This document shows, piece after piece, positions 10,934-22,603 of a DNA stretch of 64,000 nt (positions are counted from its first letter, which is position 1; the number at the start of each line of letters is the position of its first letter). Below the pieces are notes generated by a model. The model saw only the letters and a list, made by a program, of their open reading frames with translations. It did not search any database and had not been told where the DNA came from. The translations under genes and the position numbers were made by a program. The stretch covers positions 2,501 to 66,500 of the forward strand of contig CAUJNA010000826.1 in assembly GCA_963377175.1 (NCBI GenBank), in the 5' to 3' direction. Source of the DNA: Effrenium voratum. Taxonomy: Eukaryota; Sar; Dinophyceae; Suessiales; Symbiodiniaceae.

Positions 10934-13900
10934 GGAGTCACACTCGAGGTGCTGGAGGTGCTGCGGAGCATTCACGGGGAGTCCTTGGCCGGCGACACAG
11001 TGGAGGCGGGGTCCCGGGGTGCAGAGCAGGTGGACCCGTCCTGCTTGCAATAGAGGTAGGCCCTTGTAAACCTTGAGAACCATGCTGCTGTATTGCCAGA
11101 AAGGCCACCCTTGTTTAGGAAGCACCCATACAGTCTAGGTTACTTTGTTTGAGGGAACCTTTGTTGTTGTTTTGAAGGGAGAGCAAACGGAAACTCCATC
11201 ATTTTGAGACTCGCCCTTTTTGTGTTCTCCCCTCTCTCGAACCTCCGGAAAGCGTTAGAGTCTGCCACCTCTCATCACCAAACAGTCAGCTAGCTCCGTT
11301 GTCTTTGATAAGGCGCTGAGATGGGTGTGTTCTTTGTGAAGGGTGGTTTATAAGGCAAATTTGAGGGACCCAGCTAATCGAGGGCTGCCTCAATTTAGGA
11401 CACCCAGAGGAGCATTGTCAAGCCGGTGCAGTTGACTTCACTCTAGCCCGGTGGCTGAATATGTGCACACATTTGACAAACATGGGCTCATGTGACATTA
11501 GAACCATGCTGGCTCTTAGGCAGTGGCAAACGACCGCCTTACATGATCCGAGGGTTTTGGAATATCATCATCTCACAAAGACCGCCGTCCACTTCTATGA
11601 TGCTCTAAAAGGGCACTGCGTTTGTTTCGGTTTGTCAAGCACGAAGCGATCCATCAGGGCCCCCTTCGGCCGATGCGCCAGGATTTGATGCGGGCTTGTG
11701 AGACGAGCGTGAGACTTGGAAAGGCAAGACACGCGGCATTCGGCGCTTCAGGGGAAGCCGAAGCCGGAGCCGCGATTTGGCCGGCTCAATTGCTCATTGG
11801 AGTCAGGATTAGTTTCAATTGTTTGAGGTCTTTGATGTACTGAGAACTTGAGTGTTGACTTGCGCATGAAGCAGATACGACAAGCGCATGCACGATACCA
11901 CCGAGTCCCAGGCTTGTCCTTGGGATCTGCGACAATTTTTGAATCTGCTTCAAGCTGTCCCGAATCTGATACTTCTTGGCAGTCTCCCACAAGCGATTGG
12001 ATGCGTTGCCGAAGGTTTTTCTTGTGCCCGGTTTCCGGACATGGCGCCAATTTGCTAAGATTTTTGATCAAACGCATGTTTCTCAACACACACACACACA
12101 CAGACACACCTGGAGATGCAGGTCGAGCTTTTCGGTGCGCTTGTTTTGAGCCCTCCCCAGTCCCTGCTTGTCCTGATCCATTTTCTTGCCGGCTTCCTTT
12201 TGCACCATCCAAAAGACGGGGATTCAAAAGGGGAATCCCTTTTTTGCGGCCGAACGGGGCGGGGTCCCTAAATGGGTGTCCTTCTGGTTTCTCTTTGCAT
12301 CTCTTTTGACACGACTTTAGTATGGTGCGCTGAAGAATGGACCGGTGAAAGAAGATGGCCCAATTCCCACCCATTGTTGATGTAGGGAAGCTTACTTGCC
12401 CCATCTACCAACAAATTGATGCTTGGTGTACCTTTGCAAGGGGTCGGGGGGTGGTACAACTCCGAGGCCACGCAGCCGAGCTCCCGTGCTCGCCGGGCAG
12501 CGGGGCCGCCGTGTGGAGCCTGGCGGGGCGTTTGGTCTGCACGTGAAAAAGCGCGCGAGATGGTGGCTGAAAAGTCCCAGGGCCCTCCGGGCTTGCTCTT
12601 GGCAAACTGTCGCGTTTGCAAGCCCTGGAAACGGTGGTTCTAACATCATTTGCCGGGAAAAAGAGGAGCCTTTGATTCTGCTCTGCTTCCAGGGACTCAG
12701 CTGGGTGAGGGACTTGCTTGGTGTCCTGCCGCTTCAGGTGATTGCACAGAAAGGGGCCTACCATTTTTTTTATTTTTTTTTTTAACCAAGGTCGAGTGAG
12801 TCTCTGCCAAGATGGGATGCGGAGGTATAGGGAACCCTCAGCCATTTTTTTTTTGTAAAGCATGTCTTGACTCAGGCACACCTTGTCTGCAACCAAACCA
12901 ACACAAGTAAAGTTTGGCCAAGATGACATCCTACATTTCGCCAGGGGAAGTCAAGAAGTTGCCCCGTACTTGATTATGGGAGAGGGTTTGCAGCCAGCAT
13001 GACAACGTGTTTGCCTAGCCAGCATGTTGTTAGCTTGAAGATTTGGTTATCCAAATTTCAGCCGCGATTCCAACCACAAGGTCAACAAGCGGTCTGAAGC
13101 AAGCGTTTGTTGCAATGATCAAAGCATATTGAGTTTATGCTGAGCCGCGAATGAGGAAGCGAAGAACCTCCAAGAAGTGAGGGTACAACTGAGGGACACC
13201 CGTAGAAAAGGATCCGGAGCTCATACCTCCCGAAAGCATGTCGGTCAAAGAAGTCCAAAGACCAGCTACGCCCAGCCGGCGACCGTTAACTGCTACTAAG
13301 CATCAGCCCGAAGAAACGAGTACCACAGGCACGCAGCCGTTGCTGAGGCCCACTCGATGACAGGCTCGGGCAAGGGCCAAGCTGGCTTCGCCATGCTATG
13401 CAGCAGTTTCACTGGTGAAGCTCCCTGTTTGCTTTGACATTGACACTCTAATTTCCAGGGCATATGTTTAAGCTGACATGTTTAGCTGTGGATCCAACCA
13501 TAGCCTGTTGCGACCTTTTGAGGGCAACACGGCCTCTTGCCCCGCCTGTGTCGCAGGCATCGAAGACGTGGGCCCCTCCATCGAGGCTGTGGCCCGGGAT
13601 GTGTCCTTTGGGCGCCCCAGTGAGGAGGTCTAAGGGTGCAACGGGTAATGCTAATTGTTGGTTTCCCTTCGGTTTTCCCTGCGGAGGTCCAAGATGTGTT
13701 GGTTTCCCTTTTTTCTGTTGGTTCCCCCCAACATTTGAGGAGGGTTACGGTGTTCGTTATTCTCCGCTAGGGCGGCGTGTTGCGACCGTGGCTCCGGTGA
13801 TGCCATGCAGGATTTGGGGACCGCAGAGGATTCCCTGATGGAGATCCATCAGGCACGGTGCGCAGCCATGAATTTGAGAATAGACTCACCCTTCCTCAGC

Positions 13901-14780
13901 AAGATGGGCCAGATAGAACCTGAGTACCACAGCACCCGGTTTCGGAACAAGGGGGATCCACGTCGGAAGCCCAAAGTGAACATGCTTTCTGCCCAAAAAG
14001 TTCCAACGATTTGCGTCTCCCTCTGACTCGGTCACACAGATGGCCTGGAGCGCTCAGGAGGTGGAGGAGATGGTGCCCCAAGCTGGGGGACCCAGCACAA
14101 TAGCGCGACCAGCCGAACCTTGCCGTTTGGGGAGGACTTGAGAGGAGACCAGGCAATCTTTCCGATCAAGAAGACAATGCTGGGGGCTTGCCTGTCCGTC
14201 CAGTTGAACGAATAGTGAGTGATGCTGTGAGTTGCTCATTTGCTGCCCCACCGTAGCCTTGATAGTGTGCCAAAATTCGAAGACAGTTTCAATTGGTGGA
14301 ATGACACTGCGAGGGGTGATGTCTCCCTGACGGTACAGGTTATGTTCTATACGGACCAAAGGATTGTCGGGAGCTGCGTAAGGGGGATCCCCTTGGCAGG
14401 GAATACTCAGATTAGGGTTGGAAATCATAGTCTCGTTTGGGCGAAGCACAGGCTTTCTTGCCATTGTTTTTGCAGGCCTGAACCTGAGCGCGACTACGCC
14501 AAAGTTGGCACAGGTTCTGAGGGGCTAACAGCAAGGCAGAGCTTCTTGATCAGCAGCATGGGTCATTCTGAACATCTTCGCGTTCATCAAATGGTTGCGA
14601 CTGTCAGCAGAACCTGACGCTTTCTCACCAGGAGCAGAAAACTGCTCTGGCCAAAGCAGCCCCCAGGCCTTGAAACGAGGCGTCGAGTTTTTGGCGGGGC
14701 TTTGCATGCGGAATGGCCTTCTTCGGCCTGCCCAGCGCGTGTGGGGCGAAGCCGGAAGGGACACGGGCAGCAGTGGCGTA
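10934..14780 (+). CDS. Scattered exon candidates of an unrecognised gene
   Basis: Exon candidates share the + strand. Near 10937-11033: LEVLEVLRSIHGESLAGD, donor CAG|GTGG. Near 12458-12543: LRGHAAELPCSPGSGAAVW. 13557-13627: IEDVGPSIEAVARDVSFGR, with acceptor CGCAG and donor GAG|GT. 14040-14071: MAWSAQEVEEM, with acceptor CACAG and donor ATG|GT. Near 14665-14770: KRGVEFLAGLCMRNGLL. The exon at 13557 has the cleanest boundaries. I do not recognise the protein, and the pieces may belong to more than one gene. The stretches 11080-12450, 12640-13550 and 14090-14660 show only intron-like sequence and simple repeats. Confidence 0.3.
12225..12305 (+). repeat. Family A-like element
   Basis: It reads GGGGTCCCTAAATGGGTG, then TCCTTCTGGTTTCTCTTTGC, preceded by GGGATTCAAAAGGGGAATCC. 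It is a degenerate copy lying between exon candidates. Confidence 0.45.
13650..13735 (+). repeat. Family A introner-like element 22 bases after a GT donor
   Basis: It reads GCTAATTGTTGG, TTTCCCTTCGGTTTTCCC, and repeats TTGGTTTCCC at its end. It lies directly downstream of the exon 13557-13627 in what would be its intron. Confidence 0.5.
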
Positions 14781-15229
14781 GGTGACAACAAGGGCCGACG
14801 TGGCTGAACGGGCGCGTTCACCTTTGTTTCCCTTCTTTGGGTTTCGGGCAGGCGGCTTGGTGCAGCTGACAGCTCAAGGAGCCCAGCTGACCGCTGGCAA
14901 CTTGCCCCAAGTAAGACAGTGATCGCAAGACAAACCAGAAAGCGCCTTTCAGCACCGCTTGGCCAGGTTTGCCACACGCTTCCCAAGAAAACGAGGAGGG
15001 TGACGAATGCAATCTAATTCAACCACCCCTCCTTTCTTTTTCTCGAATCTCACCAGCTGCAACAACCAGACACCAGCACCGCCCCCTTTCAAAGCGCCAC
15101 CACAACTCACCACCCACTCAAAGCCAACTCACCTACCAACTCCACTAACTCACCCCCCATCTCTCTCCTCCCCTTCCGGATGATCTTCCCTCCGGTCGCC
15201 CAAAGCGGCGGAAGAAGGAAGCTGCACCG

Positions 15230-18200
15230 ATGGGCGTGGCCTTCCACGACGCGGAGAAGGAGCTCTACGCGGAGCTCTTCGCCTCGGCGGCGGACGGGGA
15301 CGGGTGGATCTCGGGGCAGCGGGCGGCGGAGGTGCTGCAGGCGAGCGGCCTGCCGCAGGATGTGCGCCCCGGAGAGGTGGGAGAGGCGGACGGGAGGCCG
15401 CCCAAAGTGGGGGAGCCCATGGTTTTGGTGGCTTAGAGTCTAAAGATCTTTTGAGGGGGAAATGACCATCCCTCACTCAAGGCCGGGGTCAATGACAATC
15501 GCAACCAAGCCCAAGTAAAGGGGTGGTTTGGCCATGGCGGGGATATGTATGCTTCTTAAAGCATACCGGGACCCAATATGGTGGTCTCCCTGGTGGTTGC
15601 CCTTCAAACCACCCTAAAAAGGGTACCCTCAACAAGAAACATAGACTCAAAAGGGCAGCGCTGCTAAGTCTTGAGTCTGATCTCGAATGCCTCACCCTTC
15701 TCTCTTCCTCTTCCCCAAACCCACCCTCACGCGCCTTCCAGCGTTCAAAGCCCAACAATCCCACTTGATCCAACAGACGTCTTCCCCCTCCCCACTCGGA
15801 CCCCACACCCCAGTGAATTTGAGACACACACACACACACACTTTCCACAAAAAAGCAAAGGACACCCACCCATTTAGAAATGGTACACCGTATACCGTTT
15901 TGGCACACCAAACATGGGCCACCGGACCGAGGCTCTTCGAGATCTGGGGCCTGGCGGACGAGGCCCAGGCGGGCGCCCTGGACTTGGAGCGCTTCGGCGT
16001 GGCGCTGCGCCTCATCGCCCACGCGCAGAGTGGGCTGCCGGTCTCCGCGGAGCTGGTGCACCAGGCGGGAAATGGGGGGGGGGGGGGGGATATTGTGGTG
16101 GGGTTTATTCGATTTCGCCACCAAAAGAGGGTTCTTAGATATCGCCTTCTGGGCCTTTTGGTGTGATGTTTAAAAGGGGAGTACAGGGAACCCTGGAACC
16201 CTGTTTCTTGGTTCTCAGTGGGAATCGATGTTTGCAGGTAACTGTTTGGGCAGAAGGAAACTAGGGGCCATTCCCTCATCATAGGATGATTGTGCTGTTG
16301 GTGGTCGAGGGCTCGCGGGCAGAACCGGGGCGCCACCTTCACACAGACCTTCACACAGACAAACCCAAGCGTTTTGTCATGTCTTTTGTTTCGCAGAAGC
16401 ACTCACAATATGCTCACAGTCTTTTTGCGTTTGGCAACGAGCCAAAACAGGGTTGTTGGAGATGCTAGCATTCCACAGCTACTTCACATTGCGTTGCAAT
16501 ATCCACCATTCTCCGCCACGTCCTCCATTTTGGCGCACGCAGTCCATGCAAAGGGTCCCTATGTTTGATGCACCGCCAGGTCCTTCCCGTCCCGCCCACC
16601 CCCTGCCCTCCCCGCCCGCGCGCCACCACTGAAAATTCAAAGCTTCTGGCGTGGGGAGTGTCAGGAGCCCTTTGCACCTCCGCGCTTCGAGGGGCCGCAG
16701 GAGACACAAGGCCAAGGCGCGGTCTTTCGGGGAGGTGTCACGCCGAAGGAGGGGACAGCTGTGCGAGCTGTGCCGAACATGGCGGGTCGGTTGGGCCAGA
16801 AACGAGCCTTGCCGCAGATGCCCCAACTGCAATTCTCTGGCCTTTCCATGCGGACAGGCACTCGGCTTCTCATCTTCATTGGGACCCCCCCCCCGTGCCC
16901 CCCCCGATGCATGGACGGCCAGGCCCAGACTCCAACGAGAGGGAGCTCTACGCCGGCTTCTTTGGGCAGCTGGCTCATGGGGATCGGATCCCCGGCAAGG
17001 AGGCAGGGGCTCGGGTTTCCAAGGTGAGCTGAAGGCAACGATGTCGCCAGCTGCCGCAAGCTCGGACAGACCCTTCAAAAAAGGGAACGGAAAAAAGGGC
17101 CCTTCGGAAAGGCCGTTGTTTCTCCTCCTGAGGCAAGAGGAGGGGTTTTTGTGGGCATGTTGTTTGTCGTTTTTGGCTTCCAGGGCTCATTCTGGTTTCC
17201 TTTGGAGCGGCATGAGTACCCCAAGAAGCCGCGGCAGGAAGCGAGGGCCTGAACGCGGCCTTTTCGTTTGGGTCGGCTGAGTTGCGAGCGCTTCCAGGCC
17301 TATGACTTCCTGTGCAGCAGTGGCCTGCCCTGGCAAAGTCTCCAGGACATTTGGCACTTGGCCGATGAGCAGCAGCAGGCTCGGGGCTAAGCTGAGGAGG
17401 TGAGAAGCTGAGGATGGATTTCATGGCGGCATTGCCTGGACAAAGCAAACACGGGCGCCATTCAACTCATCCCTTCCCGAATCTCCTGATTCACCTGGAC
17501 CCCCCGCTTTTTGGTTCAGTCAGCCTGAGCCGAGCTCGAGTCGCAGGGCTTCCTGGGCTTCGAGAGCTTCGGGGTGGCGCTGCGGCTGGTGGCGCACTGC
17601 CAGGCACAGGCCGCGCCGACAAGGGAGCTGGTCTACCAGGAGCCAGGGGTGACGTGGGGTGGGGTGGGGTGAGGTGAGGTGAGGTGGGGTGGGGCGACCA
17701 ACTGTCGGTCCTCGGACAACCTCCACTCCTGCGCGAAGGCTTCGCGCAGGCCCGCGACGTGCTGCGCCGCGCCATCTCGTGGCTCCACCGAAACGCGCGA
17801 GCACGGCTCTGGGCCCACCCTCCGCTGCCACTCGAAGCCCGGGTATGCCGCTGCAGTGGGGATCTCGACGCGCGCGAGGGATCGTCGCCGCATGCCCTAC
17901 GGCCGGTGTGCTCGTCCGTCACGCCTGTCCCCTGCAGTGCGGTATTCGGGGGATTGTTGAGGGGTTGTTTGGATTGTTGCGGTTGGAGAGAAGCTTGGTT
18001 TCTACGTGTTCTTCGGGGCCCTTGCACGAGACCAAGTGGAAGCCACCATTTTGGGCCCTGTTATTCTCCAGATATTGCTCAAGATTCGGATTCTTGGCTC
18101 ATCCTCTGGCAGGAGCCGCTGAGCCCGCCCATCTTCGACCGCGAGCCGCAGCGACCGTTCCCGGATGCGCCTTCTGCCACGGAAGGCTTCTTTGAGTGGG

Positions 18201-19840
18201 CCAGCTAAAGTGGCTGGTTGCATGTGGGATACCCGCCTTTGCAAAACAGCATCTAGAGTGCATCTTCGGGGGCGTTGCACACATTTGGGCATTTGTTAAT
18301 CTCTCAGTATTTGTCCGGGGGGGATGTATGTTTACCCTTTTGGGGGTTGTTTTGAAGGGCTGTAGGGGCTGTGTAAAAGAAAGACAACACATGGACTCAA
18401 CAAATTGAGAGAGAAGGCCGGCCGCGGGAGGTGTGCCGAGCGGGGTTCCAGCAGCCAAAAGCAGCCCCAAGCCGAGCAAGGGAAGCCAAAATGAGCCACG
18501 CAATTTGCGGGCTCCCTGTTTGGAATGTTTTGGCCCCTTGCTGTGGGCATTATGAGGGTACTTCCAACCCTGGGTCCAAAGTCCCAAAAATACAATGTCT
18601 TACCGACGCATCTCTTCCTCGGCCCTCCCTCCCTCCCTCCCTCCATCCCTCCCACCCTCCCTCCCTACCTATCTCCGTTTTCAGGCGGGCCCACAGCCCG
18701 CCAGCTGCGGAAGTACGGGCGTCTCTTCTGCCGCACCGTGGCACGCTGGGAGTCCTCGTTGGGCGGCCAGGCGGCCCGGGAGCTGTTCCTCTTGGCCCTG
18801 CCAGAGGAGCGGCTGCCTGGCATTTGGGGCCTCAGCGACATCGACGGCGACGGGCGCCTGGCCTGATTTGGGGCAACAGGGTTGTGTCCTTTTGTTTTTG
18901 CTGGGGGGCGGAGAGGCGGAGAGTGGCGGAGAGGGCGGCATTCCATGGATATCTTTGGTTGTTGCTGTTTGAAGCCGGCCGGCGGACTTGCAATGAGGCA
19001 GCTGCGCTGGCCCGAGTTCGTGCTGGCGATGCACCTCATCCGCCTGGCGCGGCTGGGCCAGGAGCTGGCGGAGGTGCCTGACGCGCTGCGCGCGGCGGTG
19101 AATGCGCTAGCGCCGGCCCCGAGCTACGCGGCGCAGCCCTCCAACTCCCCGCGGAGTTTGTCCCCTGCGCGGGGCGGCTCTGCCTTCGATGTGGACGGCG
19201 AGGGCAAGGGCCAAAACCCCCTGGGGCCCGCGGTTCGCAATCGAGATTTGCCAGTGCTGCCAGAGTTCCAGGCGCCAGAGGTGACTGAGGTGACCGAGGT
19301 GAAGGAGAAGGAGAAGGCCAAAAAGGAGAAGAAGAAGAAAAAGAAGGACAAGGATCTCGAGGACACGACTTGGTCCCAAGAGCCCGAGGCCTTCGGTGAG
19401 CTGAGCCTGGCGCCAGACCCCTTTTCAACGTGGCCGGCGGTGCAGCCGGAGCCCGCCGGGTCGCCAGAAGCGCAGGGGTCACAGGGGCCGCCTGGCAGGT
19501 TTCCTCTTGGGTCACCGTCCGGGTCGCCTACCTTGCCAGTGGCGGATCCATTCCAAACGGAGGCTGGCGCCTTCGCGGAAGCGCCGGATCCGTTTGAGAC
19601 GGAGGCCAGGGTGAACAGAACAGACTCCTTGGGTGATCTTGAGCGCCCAGGTCAAACCCCCAAGTGTTCTCGAGAGTTTCCGAACTCACCTGGGACTGGC
19701 AGGTGACCGGGATCGAATTGGCACAAGTTCAACCCATGTCTTCCAAGCAGACAACGGCCCCGGAGGTGGCGATGAAGGAGGAGTTCGACCCCTTCGGGAC
19801 CCGCAAGCTCAGCCAGTTCTGGCCTCAAGATGCAATCTGC
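15230..19840 (+). CDS. EPS15-like endocytic adaptor: three EH domains, Lys-rich linker, DPF motifs
   Basis: ATG 15230 opens EH1: exon 15230-15363 (ELYAELFASAADGDGWISG, SGLPQDV) joins exon 15932-16064 (LFEIWGLADEAQAGALDLE). EH2: about 16910-17002 (ELYAGFFGQLAHGDRIPGKE), 17298-17378 (AYDFLCSSGLPWQSLQDIW) and 17547-17639 (FGVALRLVAHCQAQ). A linker exon is 18113-18185. EH3: 18685-18853 (LPGIWGLSDIDGDG) joins 18998-19650 (LRWPEFVLAMHLIRLARLG). All three EH domains keep the IWxL(A/S)D segment whose Trp lines the NPF-peptide pocket. The last long exon adds a Lys-rich run (about 19310-19350) and PDPF, ADPF, PDPF; a further exon near 19751-19836 adds FDPFG. DPF motifs bind AP-2 in animal EPS15, so a role in clathrin-mediated endocytosis is inferred. 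Donors at 15364, 16065, 17003, 17379, 18186 and 18854 are GC; 17640 is GA. A pyrimidine-rich leader (15030-15170) precedes the start. Confidence 0.85.
15421..15472. repeat. Family B fragment in EH1 intron
   Basis: It shares TTTTGGTGGxTTAGAG, GATCTTTTGA and AAATGACCAT with the copy at 2338-2475. It lies in the intron 15364-15931. Confidence 0.4.
15545..15634 (+). repeat. Family A introner-like element in EH1 intron
   Basis: It reads GGGACCCAATATGGTGG, TCTCCCTGGTGGTTGCCC, TTCAAACCACCC, and ends AAAAAGGGTACCCTCAAC. The intron is bounded by two exons that together restore one EH domain, so placement is firm. It is the best copy for defining the right end. Confidence 0.75.
17655..17698. repeat. 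GGGGT/GAGGT short repeat
   Basis: A tract of GGGGT and GAGGT pentamers at the 5' end of the intron that follows the EH2 exon ending at 17639. It is G-rich on the transcribed-sense strand. Confidence 0.85.
18620..18672. repeat. (CCCT)n tract before the EH3 acceptor
   Basis: About eleven CCCT units immediately upstream of the CAG acceptor at 18682-18684. They probably double as its polypyrimidine tract. Confidence 0.85.
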
Positions 19841-20646
19841 GAGTTTCCAGCGGCCACGTGCCCCGCCTGCCTTGCAAGTATTACTGAGAGTTTGGGTCAT
19901 GGCCCCCTTGTCCAGCCGCCTATGGCCATCTAACGCACAGGCATGTGCAAACTGAGGCCTGCTTCACTAGCTCGAAAAGGAAGCCGGTCGGAACGGGGGT
20001 CCTACTTGTTTGGGCAAGCGCACGTGACTTGCCTCATTTGTAGCTCGCGGCCGGGAGCTTTGCGAGCTTTGCAGGCCAGAGGTGCGAGAGGAGCAATGGG
20101 CGTGGGGTTCGGAGGGGGAAGCCACAGGCGCAGTGTCCACATTTGCCCGGTCTCTGGCTGATGAGAAATGTGGCACACTGCGAACAGGTTTGGTCATGGT
20201 GCCTGGTTTCCAGCCAGTATTGCTTTGAAATCGCGGTGGTTTGCAGGCATATGCTTTGGTGGATGACAGGGTTCAATCCGCAGAGGCTGATGCAGTTGAT
20301 TCGTACAGTGCACCCGCCGAGATGTGTATGTTGGTCCATTCCCCGGGGACTCAGTAAAAGTTATTCATTGAGTGAGCTACACATAGTATGCTTTTTTACA
20401 GACTTTCGAGCAGTGGCTTGCATGGACTTCGCTGCTTCCTGGTGACTTGTTTGGGGCCAGGCAGCTAGCCAAGTTAAATGACTGGCGGTTGCCTCTTAGT
20501 GGCCTTGCACACACTGCCGTTCTTTTTGTCCAGCCGGGTTCCTATAGGTTGATGGGCTCTCAAAATGACTTGCGGGGATTGGTCCGCTTCAAACCGGCAG
20601 TTTGCAATTTGGAGGATGTCTTACTCAAATAGACCCAGAAACAGAG

Positions 20647-22080
20647 AGACGGGAGGAACCTCAGCCCGTTGAGCACCTGGTGGCGCTTCTGGAAGAGGAG
20701 TGCCTCACATGAATGGCTAGGACGGGGAGGGGTGGCTGGCGTGGGGGCGTGGGGCGAGGGGGGGTGGGGTCGCACAATAGGCAGACCCGATGGAGACCAG
20801 CTTTTTTTGTTTTACAGAAGTGCCCTGTGCTGTCATGGCAAGGTTTTGAACCTTGGGCCCTTGGGGGAATGAAGGACCTCTCTGCCACTGCAGCACCTTT
20901 TCTATTTTTGAGGTGGCTGCTCTTTCCCAAGTGTCAAGGGGTGGCTTCTCGGATCGCCCATTTCGCCCACACAAAGCCACGCCTTGGGGGGAAGGCTTCG
21001 GAGCCCAAGGAAGATGAGGCCGCTGTGTCCCCCACAACGGAAGACACGCCCACTTGAAACTAGGCATGGCCTCAGCTGCGGCCGGTAGGTCGTTCCCCTC
21101 AATCCTGCCCTGAAATGCTAGTGTTCAAGAAGCTCTCACGGCCAGAGATTTGCTTTTGTAGTTTCCTTTGTCTATCAGTCAGTCAATTTCCTTTGCCCAA
21201 CGTTTGCATAATTCCCCCTTATCAAGAGGGCTGCAGGTTTCCCGGACCTTGGTCTGCAAAACCCTTTGTCAGATTCCACGATTTGTTGAAAAAGAAGGTA
21301 GCTACCGCTTCGGTCCTGACCAAGGAAGGGCCTCCTGAGGCGCGCGCGCCAAGACTCCGTGGAGCTTCGGGAGGATCCGGGGGTTGTGTTTTTTTTGGGT
21401 GACGTTGAGGGCCCGTTTGGCAACTGGCAACTCCCTTTGGTTGGTTTTGAAGGGAGACCCCTAAGAATGGTTGCTTCAAGAACTGTTTGGACCATTGCCG
21501 TGGTCTGTAAACAGGGGGAGCCTGAAAATGGGCTTTGGTTTCCCGCTCGCAAGAAAGGGAGCCTACAGTAGTCAAAGGCGACCTTTTTCTGAATCACGCG
21601 CTCGAACTCGGACCGAAATTGGATCTCGTGCCACATGACCCAACTGGAAGTTTCTGGGAGCTTAATGTGAATGACCGCAGGTTTTAGTCTATGTTACCAC
21701 TTACCAGGGCTCCATTTTTTGTGCATATTTTTGACCCGCAGCCATGTGAGCTAATTTGTCTCTTGAACTCTGATCCACTGGGCCCACGCCGGGATGAGCT
21801 CTCGCTTGGAGCTTTCCATTGGCCAGGAGCTCCTTCAGCTGGAGGAGGCCTGCCGCCGTGAGGAGAAGGCTGGGAGAGGCCTAGAGAGGGCTGCGGGTCA
21901 AGGTCATGCTTGTGATTTGGTATGCGGGCCTCGGCCCAACTGCCTGGTTATCAAAAAAAAGGCACAGCATGCTGGCCTTCTCTACTTGCCTGGCTTGCAA
22001 GCAACAGCTTGCTGCTGCAATGGAGGCTGCTTACTGCTGCAGTTGGTCATAATGAGCGTTTCTTGCTCTTGCAACAGAGG
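20647..22080 (+). CDS. Coiled-coil exon candidates downstream of the EH/DPF exons
   Basis: A candidate near 20650-20707 reads EEPQPVEHLVALLEEECLT. A stronger one at about 21785-21895 reads SSRLELSIGQELLQLEEACR and then REEKAGR, with heptad-like Leu spacing and G/C-rich third positions. Both are on the same strand as the EPS15-like gene. EPS15 relatives carry a coiled-coil dimerisation segment, so these may be its later exons; in animal EPS15 the coil precedes the DPF region, so the order here would differ. Splice sites are not resolved. The stretch from 19930 to 20640 holds nothing I can support. Confidence 0.4.
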
Positions 22081-22281
22081 CTTTGTTTGATGTTTTGCTG
22101 TCATGGGGTCGAGCAGTGCGCTTGCACTCTGCGGCTTGCAACGCCTGCAAAACTCTCCGAGGGAGTCATGCATAGTAGAGTTTCTTGAAAGGTGGTGTTG
22201 GCAACACCAAGTTGGTTTCGGGTTGGTTTATTTAAGGGCTGCCGCCCAGTGCCGCCGACCCCAGTATATTCCTCTATGTTC

Positions 22282-22503
22282 TGCTGCATGCATGCATGTA
22301 TGCATGTATGTATGTATGCATGTATGCATGTATGCATGTATGCATGTATGTATGTATGTATGTATGTATGTATGTATGTACGTAACATGTATGTATGTAT
22401 GTATGTATGTATGTATGTATGTATGTATGTATGTATGTATGTATGTATGTATGTGTGTATGTATGTAATGTATGTATGTATGTATGTATGTATGTATGTA
22501 TGT
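22282..22503. repeat. (ATGT)n tetranucleotide microsatellite, open to an assembly gap
   Basis: About 55 ATGT/ATGC units with a few interruptions (for example GTACGTAACATG near 22378). The tract runs straight into the run of N at 22504, so its true length is unknown. Confidence 0.97.
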
Positions 22504-22603
22504 NNNNNNNNNNNNNNNNNNNNNNNNNNNNNNNNNNNNNNNNNNNNNNNNNNNNNNNNNNNNNNNNNNNNNNNNNNNNNNNNNNNNNNNNNNNNNNNNN
22601 NNN
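22504..22603. other. Assembly gap (100 N)
   Basis: Exactly 100 unknown bases between a microsatellite and a satellite array. The round number suggests a scaffold gap of unknown length, so order and orientation of the two sides rest on scaffolding only. Confidence 0.98.
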
